From NCBI GenBank assembly GCA_905236755.1, contig CAJOCR010000001.1, positions 155,154 to 219,153 of the forward strand: a DNA stretch of 64,000 bases. The letters run 5' to 3'. The translations under genes were made by a program, and so were the position numbers. Shown here piece by piece: positions 37,208 to 46,983 of this stretch. The DNA comes from an uncultured Prevotella sp. GTDB taxonomy: Bacteria; Bacteroidota; Bacteroidia; Bacteroidales; Bacteroidaceae. How positions within the stretch are numbered: the stretch's first letter is position 1; each line of letters begins with the position of its first letter. The notes beneath the pieces were generated by a model. It did no database searches and had not been told where the DNA came from. It worked only from the letters and a program-made list of their open reading frames with translations.

Positions 37208-38083
37208 ATGGAATATTTTATTATTGAGAATAGTAAGCAGGCAGGTCCTTTCTCGGCTCAGGAACTGATTGACAACAAACACATTACATCTGAAACATTG
37301 GTATGGGCTGAGGGTCTTGCAGACTGGACTCCTGCATGGCAGGTGGAAGAACTGCGTGTGATGATGGAAAAGGTGAAGCAACAGGCTGAGCAGTATCAGA
37401 AAAGTCAGATTGTTCCTCCTCCTGTTCCTCCTGTTGAGCCTCAGCAGAGTTATATAGAACCTAAGAAGAACAACACTCCAAAGATTATTGCTGCTGCAAT
37501 AGTTGTGTTACTGCTTGTTGCCATGATGGTTACTAATCCTAACAAAGAGGATCATAAAGAGGCAATAAGGGGTGTACTCACAGAGGCTATCGATAAGGCT
37601 AATAAGGAACAGGGAGAAGGCGATGACTTCATGAAGATGGGTATGAGCATGATTGCTCAGTTCTTTGCTGGTCCTGTTGTTGAGAGTGCTCTTAACTCTA
37701 TGCTTGATGTTCACAACTATCTGTTTTTCTCACGTGGTGAGGTAAACTTAGGCGGTAAGAGTCACACTGTGTCATATGGTTTCTTGGGACATGTTTATAC
37801 TCTTAATGCCGACGATGTGAAGAAGGCTTTCAAGATGGCTGAGGGCAAGAGCGAGACTAAGGAAGAGTCAACATCAGTGAATGACGATGATGAAAACATT
37901 GCTGATGACGAGGCTACCGAGGATGTGAATGACGCAGTTGATGATTTTGCCGACAAGGTAACTAAGAAGGTTACCAAGAAGGTAACAGATAAGGTGAACG
38001 AGAAAATTGATGAGAAACTCGACGAGGCTGCCGACAGCACCGAGAGTTTCGTTGGTAAGGTTTTAAAAATATTTGGTTTGTAA
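37208..38083 (+). CDS. GYF_2-domain membrane protein
   Basis: 291 residues. N-terminal GYF_2/DUF4339 domain (1-55: EYFIIENSKQAGPFSAQEL, TLVWAEGLADWTPAWQVEEL), a Pro-rich linker (about 75-85), one membrane helix (about 97-116, KIIAAAIVVLLLVAMMV), then a mixed domain (LFFSRGEVNLGGKSHTVSYGFLGHVYTL) also seen in DUF4359-like proteins, and an acidic/basic C-terminus (DDADKVTKKVTKKVTDK pattern) likely helical or coiled. Topology puts the GYF_2 domain in the cytoplasm. Function unknown; GYF_2 domains bind partners. The next gene, mtaB, starts on the base after its stop codon, so they are co-translated. Confidence 0.78.
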   Translation: MEYFIIENSKQAGPFSAQELIDNKHITSETLVWAEGLADWTPAWQVEELRVMMEKVKQQAEQYQKSQIVPPPVPPVEPQQSYIEPKKNNTPKIIAAAIVVLLLVAMMVTNPNKEDHKEAIRGVLTEAIDKANKEQGEGDDFMKMGMSMIAQFFAGPVVESALNSMLDVHNYLFFSRGEVNLGGKSHTVSYGFLGHVYTLNADDVKKAFKMAEGKSETKEESTSVNDDDENIADDEATEDVNDAVDDFADKVTKKVTKKVTDKVNEKIDEKLDEAADSTESFVGKVLKIFGL

Positions 38084-39424
38084 ATGATAGATACAAGCGC
38101 TTTTCAGGGTAAGAAGGCAGCTTTCTATACCCTTGGCTGCAAGCTGAACTTTTCAGAGACTTCAACATTTGCCAACACTCTGCATGACATGGGTGTGGTA
38201 ACTGCTGAAAAGGATGAAAAGGCAGATATTTGTTTGATTAATACTTGTTCGGTTACTGATGTAGCCGACCAGAAATGTCGCCATGCCATACGTCACATGG
38301 CACGTCAGCACCCAGGTGCCTTTATTGTGGTCACTGGTTGCTATGCTCAGCTTAAACCATCGGTGGTGGCTGAGATAGAGGGTGTTGACCTTGTGCTTGG
38401 CTCTAACGAGAAGGCTAACCTGATACAGTATCTCAGTGATGCCTTTACAAACAGAACGGAGGAACATCTGCATCAGTATCATACTGAGAAGACTAAGGAT
38501 ATTAAGACTTTCCAGCCTTCATGCTCACGTGGCAACCGCACTCGTTATTTCCTGAAGGTGCAGGACGGCTGCAATTATTTCTGTACTTATTGCACCATTC
38601 CTTACGCACGTGGTTTCTCAAGAAACCCTTCTATCGCTTCTTTAGTTGAACAGGCAAAAAAGGCTGCTGCTGAGGGCGGTAAGGAGATTGTGCTCACTGG
38701 TGTTAACATTGGTGATTTCGGACAGACCACTCACGAGAGCTTCCTTGACCTTGTGAAGGCTCTCGACCAGGTTGAGGGTATTGAGAGATATAGAATCTCG
38801 AGTCTTGAACCTGACCTCTGCTCGGACGAACTCATTGAGTATTGTGCACAGAGTAGGGCGTTCATGCCTCATTTCCATATTCCTTTGCAGAGTGGAAGCG
38901 ACGAGGTGTTGAAGCTCATGCATCGTCGTTATGACACTGCTTTGTTTGCTCACAAGATAAATCTCATAAAGGAAAAGATGCCTGATGCCTTCATCGGTGT
39001 TGATGTGATGGTGGGCTGTCGTGGTGAGAAGCCAGAGTATTTTGAGCATTGCTATGAGTTCCTTGACTCGCTGCCTGTTACTCAGCTGCATGTGTTCCCT
39101 TATAGCGAGCGTCCTGGCACTTCGGCTTTGTCAATACCTTATGTTGTTGACGACAAGGAAAAACGTAACCGTGTGAACCGTTTGCTGAAGCTCAGCGACA
39201 GCAAAACCGAGGCTTTCTATGCTCAGTATATCGGCAAAGAGGTTGACGTGTTGTTTGAGAAGGCTAACAAGGGTAAGGCTATGCACGGCTTCACCGACAA
39301 CTACGTGCGTGTGGAACTGTCGGCAGCTCAGTCGCGTGAGGAATACGACAACCAGATAATGCGAGTGAAACTCACAGGGTTTAATCACGATAAGTCGGCG
39401 TTGCGTGCGACACTTTTGCCATAG
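38084..39424 (+). CDS. mtaB: tRNA t6A37 methylthiotransferase MtaB
   Basis: 446 residues of the radical-SAM methylthiotransferase family. N-terminal UPF0004 domain (about 12-125: FYTLGCKLNFSETS, INTCSVTDVADQKCR, VVTGCYAQ) carries three Cys for the auxiliary cluster; the radical-SAM motif CNYFCTYC gives Cys163, Cys167 and Cys170; a TRAM-like domain closes the C-terminus. KLNFSET and NTCSVT are the MtaB/YqeV-specific wording, separating it from MiaB and RimO. It converts t6A37 to ms2t6A37 in tRNAs reading ANN codons. Directly follows the GYF_2 gene without a gap. Confidence 0.93.
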   Translation: MIDTSAFQGKKAAFYTLGCKLNFSETSTFANTLHDMGVVTAEKDEKADICLINTCSVTDVADQKCRHAIRHMARQHPGAFIVVTGCYAQLKPSVVAEIEGVDLVLGSNEKANLIQYLSDAFTNRTEEHLHQYHTEKTKDIKTFQPSCSRGNRTRYFLKVQDGCNYFCTYCTIPYARGFSRNPSIASLVEQAKKAAAEGGKEIVLTGVNIGDFGQTTHESFLDLVKALDQVEGIERYRISSLEPDLCSDELIEYCAQSRAFMPHFHIPLQSGSDEVLKLMHRRYDTALFAHKINLIKEKMPDAFIGVDVMVGCRGEKPEYFEHCYEFLDSLPVTQLHVFPYSERPGTSALSIPYVVDDKEKRNRVNRLLKLSDSKTEAFYAQYIGKEVDVLFEKANKGKAMHGFTDNYVRVELSAAQSREEYDNQIMRVKLTGFNHDKSALRATLLP

Positions 39425-39504
39425 AAAAAGGAAACAAAAATAAACAAATTATTTGCGAATAGTTTACGATAATTTGCGTTGAAAAGAGTAAATAGATTCA
39501 CATT

Positions 39505-40518
39505 GTGATTGCAATTGTAATATTAAACTGGAACGGAGCAAAGATGCTACAGAAGTATCTGCCTTCAGTGCTGAAATATTCTCAGGACAAAGCTGAGGTG
39601 TGGGTAGCTGATAATGCATCTACAGATAATTCATTAACAGTACTGAAGGAGGAATTTCCTGAGGTACATACTATTGTGCTCGACCGTAACTACGGCTTTG
39701 CTGAAGGATACAACAAGGCATTACAACAGGTTGAGACAGAATACTATGTATTGCTGAATAGCGATATTGAGGTGACACCTAACTGGCTTGACCCTCTGGT
39801 GGAGTTTATGGATGCTCATCCTGAGGCATGTGCCTGTCAGCCTAAACTCTTATCAATATTTCACCGCGACAGCTTTGAATATGCAGGTGCAGCAGGCGGA
39901 TATATAGACCGACTGGGGTATCCTTTCTGTCGAGGACGTGTCTTTGACATTGTTGAGAAAGACAACTGTCAGTATGACAACGTGGAAGAGGTGCTTTGGG
40001 CTACTGGTGCTTGTTTGTTTATCAGAAGCAAGGACTATTGGATGACGGGAGCTCTCGACGGCAGGTTCTTTGCACACAACGAAGAGATTGACCTATGCTG
40101 GCGACTTCGTATAATGGGTAGGCATATTTATTTTATTCCTGATTCAAAGGTGTATCATGTGGGTGGCGGAACACTACCTAAGAGCAACCCTATGAAGACG
40201 TTCCTTAATTTCCGCAATAACCTCACAATGCTGTATAAGAACCTACCAGAGAAAGAACTGCGTAAGGTGATGATATGGCGATGGGTGCTTGATTACGTGG
40301 CTGCCTTCCAGACTCTTATCCTTGCTGGAAAATGGGGCGATTGCAAGGCTATCTTCAAGGCACGCTATGCTTTCTACAAATGGAAGCATGAGTTTGATGC
40401 CGACAGAGCACGTATTCAGGCTTTACGAAAAGAAGAATATGTACCGCAAAGAAAGCGCTATTCTATTCTTTGGGAATATTACGTTAAGCGACATCACAAA
40501 TATAGTGAATTACCTTAA
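39505..40518 (+). CDS. Glycosyltransferase family 2
   Basis: 337 residues starting at GTG 39505 (no upstream ATG keeps frame; the fold begins at once with IAIVILNWNGAKMLQKYLP). GT-A motifs: VWVADNASTDNS, DRNYGFAEGYNKAL, VLLNSDIEV (DxD-like), GACLFIRSKDYW, FFAHNEEIDLCWRLRIMG. C-terminal basic stretch with amphipathic helix. Likely transfers a sugar onto a lipid-linked surface glycan. Twenty bases before the flippase gene on the same strand, so a small surface-polysaccharide unit. Donor and acceptor unknown. Confidence 0.9.
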   Translation: MIAIVILNWNGAKMLQKYLPSVLKYSQDKAEVWVADNASTDNSLTVLKEEFPEVHTIVLDRNYGFAEGYNKALQQVETEYYVLLNSDIEVTPNWLDPLVEFMDAHPEACACQPKLLSIFHRDSFEYAGAAGGYIDRLGYPFCRGRVFDIVEKDNCQYDNVEEVLWATGACLFIRSKDYWMTGALDGRFFAHNEEIDLCWRLRIMGRHIYFIPDSKVYHVGGGTLPKSNPMKTFLNFRNNLTMLYKNLPEKELRKVMIWRWVLDYVAAFQTLILAGKWGDCKAIFKARYAFYKWKHEFDADRARIQALRKEEYVPQRKRYSILWEYYVKRHHKYSELP

Positions 40519-40537
40519 TCCTTATTTCCTTTAGATC

Positions 40538-41878
40538 ATGAAAGCCAACAACAGTTACTCTCGTATAATAAAGCTCTCGGGCTTTTTTAGCGTGATTCAG
40601 TTTCTTAACATTGCCATTGCCTTGATAAGAAATAAACTTGTTGCTGTGTTGCTTGGACCAAACGGTGTGGGGTTGATGTCGTTGTTCACCTCTACCTCTA
40701 ACATGCTATGCAACTTCACTCAGATGGGCCTGCATATCAGTGGTGTAAGAGAGGTTTCACAATATAAGGACGATGCTGCCGAACAGCAGCGACGCATCAA
40801 CGTGATACGTGTGTGGAGCATTATCTTAGGCTGCATGGGTATGCTGGTATGTATTGTGTTCAGTCCGCTTCTTAACTGGTTTACTTTTACGTGGGGTAAT
40901 CACACCTTTCATTTCATAGCCCTATCGCCAGTGATTCTGTTTACTATCATGGCTAATGGCGAGGCGGCTATCATGAAGGGCACCTATCGTATGCGTAGGC
41001 TTGCATATCGTTCGGTATGCAGTATTGTAGCAGCCTTAGTAGTATCGGTGCCATTGTATTATTTCTTTGGTGAAACGGGTATCGTTCCTTCACTTGTGGC
41101 TATTGCCCTGTGTCAGTATTTTCTAAATTTGAGTGGGCGAGTGAAGGTTGAGGATATAAAGGACGCCATCAGCTTAGGAAAGCCAATGATTCGTTTGGGT
41201 ATGGCTTTTGTTGTGGCAGGATTGTTTGGTAGTGGCTGCGACTTCCTTATTCGTACTTATCTTAATAATGTTGGCGACCTGAGTGCCGTAGGACTCTATA
41301 ACACAGGTTATATGATTTCTGTTACCTATGGCGGTATGCTTTTTGCTTCTATGGATAACGAGTATTACCCCCGTTTGTCTGCTATACCAGAATTAGGTTT
41401 AGAATTTAATTTTGTTGTGAACAGACAGATTCGCACGTTTCTGTTTATTACAGCTCCCTTTGTGGTATTACTGATTATATTAATGCCTTGTATCATTCCG
41501 TTGCTTTTCAGCTGTAAGTTCGTAGAGATTGTTCCTATGGCACAATGGGCTGTGTTAGGTTTGATGGCTCGTGCAGCCTATCTGCCTATAGAATACATAT
41601 CGCTTGCAAAAGGCGATGCTCGCAGTTTTATGATTATAGATAGTGTGAGCTATGTGCTTATGTTTGTTTGCGTTGTCGCAGGCTATAACCTTGGCGGCTT
41701 GACAGGCACAGGAATGGGTATAGCCCTTAGTGCTTTCCTTGGTTTCGTCTTCGATATTTTCTATTGTTATTGGCGTTTCCGTTTTATGCCTGCATTTGCA
41801 AACATAATACTTCTTGTATTGTTTGTAACAATAATAATAGTAGTGGCCTTTAACAATACTCTATTATGCGATTGTTGA
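40538..41878 (+). CDS. Wzx-type polysaccharide flippase (MOP superfamily)
   Basis: 446 residues, about 12 hydrophobic segments. Opening IIKLSGFFSVIQFLNIAIALIRNKLVAVLLGPNGVGLMSLF and the later GLMARAAYLPIEYISLAKGDARSFMIIDS are typical of Bacteroidales O-antigen translocases. It would flip lipid-linked oligosaccharides across the inner membrane. Follows a glycosyltransferase by 19 bases. It ends ten bases from the convergent M6 peptidase gene with no visible terminator between them. Confidence 0.88.
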   Translation: MKANNSYSRIIKLSGFFSVIQFLNIAIALIRNKLVAVLLGPNGVGLMSLFTSTSNMLCNFTQMGLHISGVREVSQYKDDAAEQQRRINVIRVWSIILGCMGMLVCIVFSPLLNWFTFTWGNHTFHFIALSPVILFTIMANGEAAIMKGTYRMRRLAYRSVCSIVAALVVSVPLYYFFGETGIVPSLVAIALCQYFLNLSGRVKVEDIKDAISLGKPMIRLGMAFVVAGLFGSGCDFLIRTYLNNVGDLSAVGLYNTGYMISVTYGGMLFASMDNEYYPRLSAIPELGLEFNFVVNRQIRTFLFITAPFVVLLIILMPCIIPLLFSCKFVEIVPMAQWAVLGLMARAAYLPIEYISLAKGDARSFMIIDSVSYVLMFVCVVAGYNLGGLTGTGMGIALSAFLGFVFDIFYCYWRFRFMPAFANIILLVLFVTIIIVVAFNNTLLCDC

Positions 41879-41888
41879 AACAAAAGGG

Positions 41889-43520
41889 TTATCTTTTTAT
41901 TATCAAATGGTTTTTAATATATAATCCTTTAGGCAACTTCGTTTCATCCTTTCCAACATATCTTCCATCGAGGGTGTATATGCGGTCATCGTTTTGACTT
42001 TCTCTCACCTTTACGCCCTTGATGCCTGTGGCAAAGTCAGGGATGTAAGTGAAAGACAGAACACCTTCGTTTAATGTAATATCCTTTATTGCTTGGTTTA
42101 CATTATAGTAGTTATTGTTGGTCTTTGACTTTACTCCTGTTCCCGGGTCGGTGTACCAATAGAAATTAGGAAGAGAGAGCGTGTCGTTAAGAGCTGTTAT
42201 ATAGCCATTATTAGGAAACAGATCATGTGTTAAGCTGGCATTATACTCTTCTTTTTCTACATTATAGTAATTAGCACATATACTGTCGGCAGGAATAATA
42301 GCCATACGTGGCTTGCCTGTGTTGTTATTGTATCTGCTGCTACGGGTAATATCTCTATTATCAACGACATGGTAAGCCAAGAGTCCTTCGGCAGGCATAT
42401 ATTTTGCCCAGCCTTCATGGGCTACATATTCAAGAAGAATATATTCGTTGCTGTTGCCAGGATTCTCTATCTTGTAGGCTACGGCACCAGGTTGTGTGTA
42501 GGGCGTCATGGTGTAGGCATTGGCTTCTGTGAGGGTTTGTATAATACTGTTGTCCCAACCCATCTGCCATTTCTCCCATGCTGTATATGGAGCTGGACAG
42601 AAACCCAAATGCACATATTCGCCACCATCCATAAGATCCCAATATTCCATTTCTTGGTTATCCGTTTTATCTGCAGGAGATGAGGTAGGGTAGATATCAG
42701 GCAACCCCAAGGCATGACTAAACTCATGGCAAGGAACACCAATACCTGAGATTACAGTGTATTCAGTGCCATTTAATGATATCTTTACCAACTCACCACT
42801 ACAAGCAGCAAGACTTGCTTTTCGTGTTTGTTCATGCTTATCGGTTATTGTCATTAAACCAATATTGAAGTTGCAAGCCCACACGGTATTAGCTGCTCCG
42901 CCTTGATTCTGACTGAATCCTGCATAAACGATAAACACGCAATCGATAAAACCGTCGTTATTGCTATCATAAATAGAAATATCGTCGATGGAATCGGCAA
43001 GTAACGTCAATGCGTCTTCTGTCATGTCATCTGGCCTCTCATCGTTATTGTTGTCCTTGTTGTTTCCGCCATAGTATTGGCAGTTATGTGGCAGTTTCAC
43101 AGGGCCATAGATATCAAACTGCGGTGTGAACTGTCCATTGCTCTGGTCTGAGAAATAAGTAGCCACACTACCATAGTTAAGATTATTATGATAGTTTACC
43201 ACATCTACACCTTCCGTATAAAGATTATCAGGTGTAGTGGGGTGATTAAAGAACTGATAAAAAGCTTTTCTTGGTTGGTTAACAGAAAATGTCTTATCTG
43301 AAAATTCTGCAAGAATAACTAATACTCTTGGATTTCCAACATGTGGCGTTAAACGGTATGTACTATCTGATACAGCACGACTATCTAATTTGCTATGAAG
43401 ATGTTCCTGACAGTTATGGCGACGAAATGTTACCGTGCCGTTCTCAAGGAAATCGTCACTCTGTGCGAAAAGGGTAGTGGCAACTATAGATAAAATTATA
43501 GTGAGTAGTAGTTTTTTCAT
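41889..43520 (-). CDS. Secreted M6-family metallopeptidase with type IX-type C-terminus
   Basis: 543 residues from the ATG at 43520, where the signal peptide starts (KKLLLTIILSIVATTLFAQ); an upstream in-frame start lacks support. Zinc motif HEFSHALGLPD with His265, Glu266, His269 and Asp275 (HExxHxxGxxD). Preceding blocks RVLVILAEFSD, YGSVATYFSDQSNGQF and the Met-turn-like DLMDGG fit immune-inhibitor-A-type M6 peptidases. The last 45 residues (GIKGVKVRESQNDDRIYTLDGRYVG...LPKGLYIKNHLIIKR) form a type A sorting tail for type IX secretion. Surface or secreted protease. Downstream of EFR1 on the same strand by 98 bases. Confidence 0.9.
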   Translation of the reverse strand: MKKLLLTIILSIVATTLFAQSDDFLENGTVTFRRHNCQEHLHSKLDSRAVSDSTYRLTPHVGNPRVLVILAEFSDKTFSVNQPRKAFYQFFNHPTTPDNLYTEGVDVVNYHNNLNYGSVATYFSDQSNGQFTPQFDIYGPVKLPHNCQYYGGNNKDNNNDERPDDMTEDALTLLADSIDDISIYDSNNDGFIDCVFIVYAGFSQNQGGAANTVWACNFNIGLMTITDKHEQTRKASLAACSGELVKISLNGTEYTVISGIGVPCHEFSHALGLPDIYPTSSPADKTDNQEMEYWDLMDGGEYVHLGFCPAPYTAWEKWQMGWDNSIIQTLTEANAYTMTPYTQPGAVAYKIENPGNSNEYILLEYVAHEGWAKYMPAEGLLAYHVVDNRDITRSSRYNNNTGKPRMAIIPADSICANYYNVEKEEYNASLTHDLFPNNGYITALNDTLSLPNFYWYTDPGTGVKSKTNNNYYNVNQAIKDITLNEGVLSFTYIPDFATGIKGVKVRESQNDDRIYTLDGRYVGKDETKLPKGLYIKNHLIIKR

Positions 43521-43618
43521 ATCTTTAACCAGAAAATTCATCATTATTAATCGCAGAAAGTGCAACTAATTAAACAGTCCACATTACACATTACACATCA
43601 CGTATTACACATTTCACA

Positions 43619-44410
43619 TTAATAATGGTACTGTCCTTTATTTTTCGTCCTATTACCATATTCAATGGCATGGTGAGGACAATGATGATAGCAGTTGAAG
43701 CAGGTGAGGCACATGCCATTATGTTTCCATTGAGGCTTCTTACCATGTCCACCTATTATATCGTTGACAGGACACACATTTGCACATATACCGCATTTAA
43801 CACATTTATCTTCAGTAACATGGAATGGCTTGTCGGTGATGAGATGTTTTTCAAAGAAAGCACCAATGACATTTGAGTTTATCCTTGGCCATCGACTATT
43901 ATCGAGAAGGAACACACCTTTCTCATATTCAATAACATGACTGCCAATAAGTTTAAGCTTATCGGCAGCCTCAGCTTTCTTCCTTAACTCGTTTTCCTTT
44001 GTATCAACATCCATAAAAGGAAGTCCCACATAGGTCTCTGGCATGACAAGAGAGAAAGCTGATGCCACTTCTTTTATACCAATTGCAGCAAGACTGCTAT
44101 TTTTACTAAGAGAACTGTTTAGATAATCAATAGTAAGACCGATGTCGTCGCCAGCAGTACACAAGGCATAGCAATAGGGGATAGAAGGTGACGAGATTTG
44201 AAGTCGTTCTACAAAATCGCGTACCAACTTAGGAGGGCGCCACCCATGAACCGGAAATGCGAAACCTAAGCGTTCACCCTCAGCAAGTTCGTAAGAATAT
44301 TGTTCTTCAACAACGGCGTCAGCAATATATACCAACTTTTCGTTGGTAACTTTGGCAAGCTGAATTGCTGCCCACTTTGTGTTGCCTGTTGCGGAAAAAT
44401 AGAATATCAT
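43619..44410 (-). CDS. EFR1-family flavodoxin-ferredoxin fusion protein
   Basis: 263 residues. An N-terminal flavodoxin-like domain (FYFSATGNTKWAA at 3-15 binds FMN phosphate) is fused to a C-terminal 2[4Fe-4S] ferredoxin domain (CVKCGICANVCPV near 198 and CLTCFNCYHHCPHHAI near 230). EFR1 proteins move electrons for unknown partners in anaerobes. Its ATG overlaps the DUF1573 stop by four bases (ATGA), so the two are translationally coupled, although one is cytoplasmic and the other exported. No signal peptide. Confidence 0.9.
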   Translation of the reverse strand: MIFYFSATGNTKWAAIQLAKVTNEKLVYIADAVVEEQYSYELAEGERLGFAFPVHGWRPPKLVRDFVERLQISSPSIPYCYALCTAGDDIGLTIDYLNSSLSKNSSLAAIGIKEVASAFSLVMPETYVGLPFMDVDTKENELRKKAEAADKLKLIGSHVIEYEKGVFLLDNSRWPRINSNVIGAFFEKHLITDKPFHVTEDKCVKCGICANVCPVNDIIGGHGKKPQWKHNGMCLTCFNCYHHCPHHAIEYGNRTKNKGQYHY

Positions 44411-44793
44411 TTCTTCGCCTCATTCATCACTCCCTCAACATACAGACGAGTCATCTCTGTCTTGCCATTAGTGCGAACAGTGATGCTCTTCTTGAAGTGA
44501 CCAGGAAACTTACCCTTACCATTGTAAGTAACTTTTATCTGACCAGTCTTACCAGGAAGGATAGGGGTCTTGGTGTATGAAGGAACAGTACAACCACAAC
44601 TTGCAACAGCCTGATTGATAATCAAAGGCTGGTCGCCAGTATTAGTAAAGGTGAATGTGCACTTCTGAACAGGATCGCTCTCAGAGAACTCACCAAGGTT
44701 GATACTTACTTTGTCAAACTTAATCTCAGCCTGAGCTGATGCAAATGTAGCAAATGCGAAAAGCATTACTGCGATAGATAATAACTTTTTCAT
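44407..44793 (-). CDS. Periplasmic DUF1573 protein
   Basis: 128 residues with signal peptide (1-20, ending ASA-Q) and one ASPM/SPD2-like immunoglobulin-type domain: FDKVSINLGEFSESDPVQKCTFTFTNTGDQPLII, QAVASCGCTVP (the conserved CGCT), and KSITVRTNGK. Very common in Bacteroidetes; role unknown. Overlaps the EFR1 gene by four bases. Its leader carries the hairpin repeat at 44827-44904. Confidence 0.9.
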   Translation of the reverse strand: MKKLLSIAVMLFAFATFASAQAEIKFDKVSINLGEFSESDPVQKCTFTFTNTGDQPLIINQAVASCGCTVPSYTKTPILPGKTGQIKVTYNGKGKFPGHFKKSITVRTNGKTEMTRLYVEGVMNEAKK

Positions 44794-44826
44794 ATTTCAG
44801 ATATTTTTTTAGTATTCATTCATATC

Positions 44827-44904
44827 CTCCCACTGCATTTTGTCCTACGACAAAAGCTTAAGGAGTGTTGGGGCGAATCTCCTCTTCCCCCTCTGGAGGG
44901 GAGG
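44827..44904. repeat. Hairpin elements in the DUF1573 leader
   Basis: First unit: CTCC arm (44827-44830), stem TTTTGTC (44838-44844)/GACAAAA (44849-44855), loop CTAC, GGAG arm (44862-44865). Compared with the copies at 23524 and 25814 the C-G pair is changed to T-A on both sides, a compensatory change. Second unit: CCCCTC (44888-44893)/GAGGGG (44896-44901). Confidence 0.8.
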
Positions 44905-44927
44905 TTGGGAGGGACCTTAACGCAACG

Positions 44928-44935
44928 CAAAGGTA
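44928..44935 (-). promoter_or_regulatory. -7 box of the DUF1573-EFR1 transcript
   Basis: TACCTTTG on the minus strand, 134 bases before the DUF1573 ATG; no convincing -33 at the right distance. The transcript would carry both hairpins at 44827-44904 in its leader. Confidence 0.5.
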
Positions 44936-44996
44936 ATAAATATCCTAATGAAAAGTGCTACTAACCTAATATTTTATAAAATATTAATTGTTGGCT

Positions 44997-45028
44997 CTTG
45001 GTTAAAAGAACGAAAATTTGTAAATTTG
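44997..45028 (+). promoter_or_regulatory. Promoter of aspS
   Basis: CTTG (44997-45000), 20 bases, TAAATTTG (45021-45028), 31 bases before the aspS ATG. Confidence 0.5.
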
Positions 45029-45059
45029 CACGTCAGAAATAAATGTATTAACATAAAAT

Positions 45060-46817
45060 ATGTATAGAACAAACACATGTGGGGAGTTGCGACTCTCTGA
45101 TGCTGGCAAGGACGTAACCCTTGCTGGATGGGTTCAGCGTTCACGTAAGATGGGTGGTATGACCTTCGTGGATATACGTGACCGTTATGGCATCACTCAG
45201 CTTGTTTTCAACGAGGCTGACAACAAAGAGCTGTGTGATGAAGCTAACAAGCTTGGCCGTGAGTATTGTATTCAGGTTAAGGGTGTTGTTAGTGAGCGTC
45301 AAAGCAAAAACAGCAAGATGGAGACTGGTGATATTGAAATTATCGCTAAAGAACTGAATGTTTTGAGTTCTTCTCTTACCCCTCCTTTTACTATTGAAGA
45401 CAATACAGACGGTGGTGACGACCTCCGTATGAAATATCGTTATCTCGACCTTCGTCGTGCTGCTGTACGCAAGAACATGGAATTGCGTCACCGCATGACA
45501 ATCCTCATTCGTAACTTCCTTGATTCAGCTAACTTCATGGAAGTAGAAACACCTATACTTATTGGTTCTACTCCAGAGGGTGCACGCGACTTCGTTGTTC
45601 CTTCACGTATGAATCCAGGTCAGTTCTATGCTCTGCCACAGAGTCCACAGACATTGAAGCAGCTGTTGATGGTAGCTGGTTTCGACCGTTACTTCCAGAT
45701 TGCAAAGTGTTTCCGTGATGAGGACCTTCGTGCTGACCGTCAGCCTGAGTTTACACAGATTGACTGCGAGATGTCGTTTGTAGATCAGGATGATGTTATC
45801 AACCTCTTCGAGGAAATGGCTCGCCACTTGTTTAAGGAAATCCGTGGTGTAGAGCTTCCTAAGCTTGAGCAGATGACATGGCACGAGGCTATGCGTCGTT
45901 TTGGTTCAGACAAACCAGACTTGCGTTTCGGTATGGAGTTCGTAGAACTCATGGATGTACTGAAGCTTGGCAAGTTTAGCGTATTTGATGATGCTGCATA
46001 CATTGGCGGTATCTGTGTTCCAGGTTGCGCTAACTACACTCGTAAGCAGCTCGACCAAATTACAGACTTCGTGAAGAGTCAGCAGGTAGGTGCCAAGGGA
46101 CTTGTATATATCAAATACAACGAGGACGGCACAGTTAAGAGTTCTGTTGACAAGTTCTATACACCTGAAGACCTTGCCAAGGTTAAGGAGGCTATGGGTG
46201 CCAAGGATGGTGACCTTGTGCTTATCCTCTCTGGCGATAAGCCTAACAAGACACGTACACAGCTCTGTGCTTTGCGTCTTGAGATGGGTGACCGTTTGGG
46301 TCTTCGTGATAAGAATGTATTCAAGTGCTTGTGGATTGTTGACTTCCCACTGTTTGAGTGGAGCGACGAGGAGCAGCGCCTTATGGCTACTCACCACCCA
46401 TTCACTATGCCTAACCCTGATGATATTCCTTTGTTGGATGAGCATCCAGAACAGGTACGTGCAAAGGCATACGACTTTGTATGTAACGGTATAGAAGTAG
46501 GTGGTGGTTCGCTTCGTATCCACGACACCAAGCTTCAGGAAAAGATGTTCGAGGTTCTCGGCTTCACCAAGGAACGTGCTGAGGAACAATTCGGATTCCT
46601 TATGAACGCCTTCAAGTATGGAGCGCCACCTCACGCAGGACTTGCTTTCGGTCTCGACCGCTTTGTAAGTATTCTTGCAGGACTCGACAGTATTCGTGAC
46701 TGTATTGCATTCCCAAAGAACAACAGTGGACGTGACGTAATGCTTGATGCTCCAGGCTTTATTGATCAGAAGCAGCTTGATGAATTGCAACTCAAACTCG
46801 ATATAAAAGAGAAGTAA
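45060..46817 (+). CDS. aspS: Aspartyl-tRNA synthetase
   Basis: 585 residues, the length of the bacterial-type enzyme. N-terminal OB fold (about 1-105: [24 protein letters not shown]), class II catalytic domain with the [42 protein letters not shown] region (motif 2, about 192-232), the bacterial GAD insertion (about 290-400), and motif 3 [15 protein letters not shown] near 525-539. Charges tRNA-Asp, two copies of which lie at 13715 and 13817 in this window. Monocistronic by its own promoter. Confidence 0.98.
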   Translation: MYRTNTCGELRLSDAGKDVTLAGWVQRSRKMGGMTFVDIRDRYGITQLVFNEADNKELCDEANKLGREYCIQVKGVVSERQSKNSKMETGDIEIIAKELNVLSSSLTPPFTIEDNTDGGDDLRMKYRYLDLRRAAVRKNMELRHRMTILIRNFLDSANFMEVETPILIGSTPEGARDFVVPSRMNPGQFYALPQSPQTLKQLLMVAGFDRYFQIAKCFRDEDLRADRQPEFTQIDCEMSFVDQDDVINLFEEMARHLFKEIRGVELPKLEQMTWHEAMRRFGSDKPDLRFGMEFVELMDVLKLGKFSVFDDAAYIGGICVPGCANYTRKQLDQITDFVKSQQVGAKGLVYIKYNEDGTVKSSVDKFYTPEDLAKVKEAMGAKDGDLVLILSGDKPNKTRTQLCALRLEMGDRLGLRDKNVFKCLWIVDFPLFEWSDEEQRLMATHHPFTMPNPDDIPLLDEHPEQVRAKAYDFVCNGIEVGGGSLRIHDTKLQEKMFEVLGFTKERAEEQFGFLMNAFKYGAPPHAGLAFGLDRFVSILAGLDSIRDCIAFPKNNSGRDVMLDAPGFIDQKQLDELQLKLDIKEK

Positions 46818-46831
46818 AAACAGCTCGAGTT

Positions 46832-46959
46832 TTGATATATATCAAGAAATTTCGTTGTTAAGCTTTTAAAACGTAACTTTTCTGTCTGGTTTTCACACAT
46901 TGTAAAAATTAAATATTATTTTTGCAAGTGATATAATTAGAGATTTTTCCCTTCGGGGA
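46832..46959 (+). promoter_or_regulatory. Palindrome and UUCG hairpin between aspS and the winged-helix gene
   Basis: TTGATATATATCAA (46832-46845) is a perfect 14-base palindrome just after aspS. TCCC-TTCG-GGGA (46948-46959) is a stem capped by the very stable UUCG tetraloop, 24 bases before the next ATG. A TATTTTTG (about 46917-46924) could be the -7 box in front of it. Roles unknown. Confidence 0.4.
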
Positions 46960-46983
46960 TCAGTTAGACTTATTTACTAAATT

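Noticed and set aside
45906..46790. 294-codon minus-strand frame
   Set aside because: Complete shadow of aspS, whose catalytic motifs are intact.
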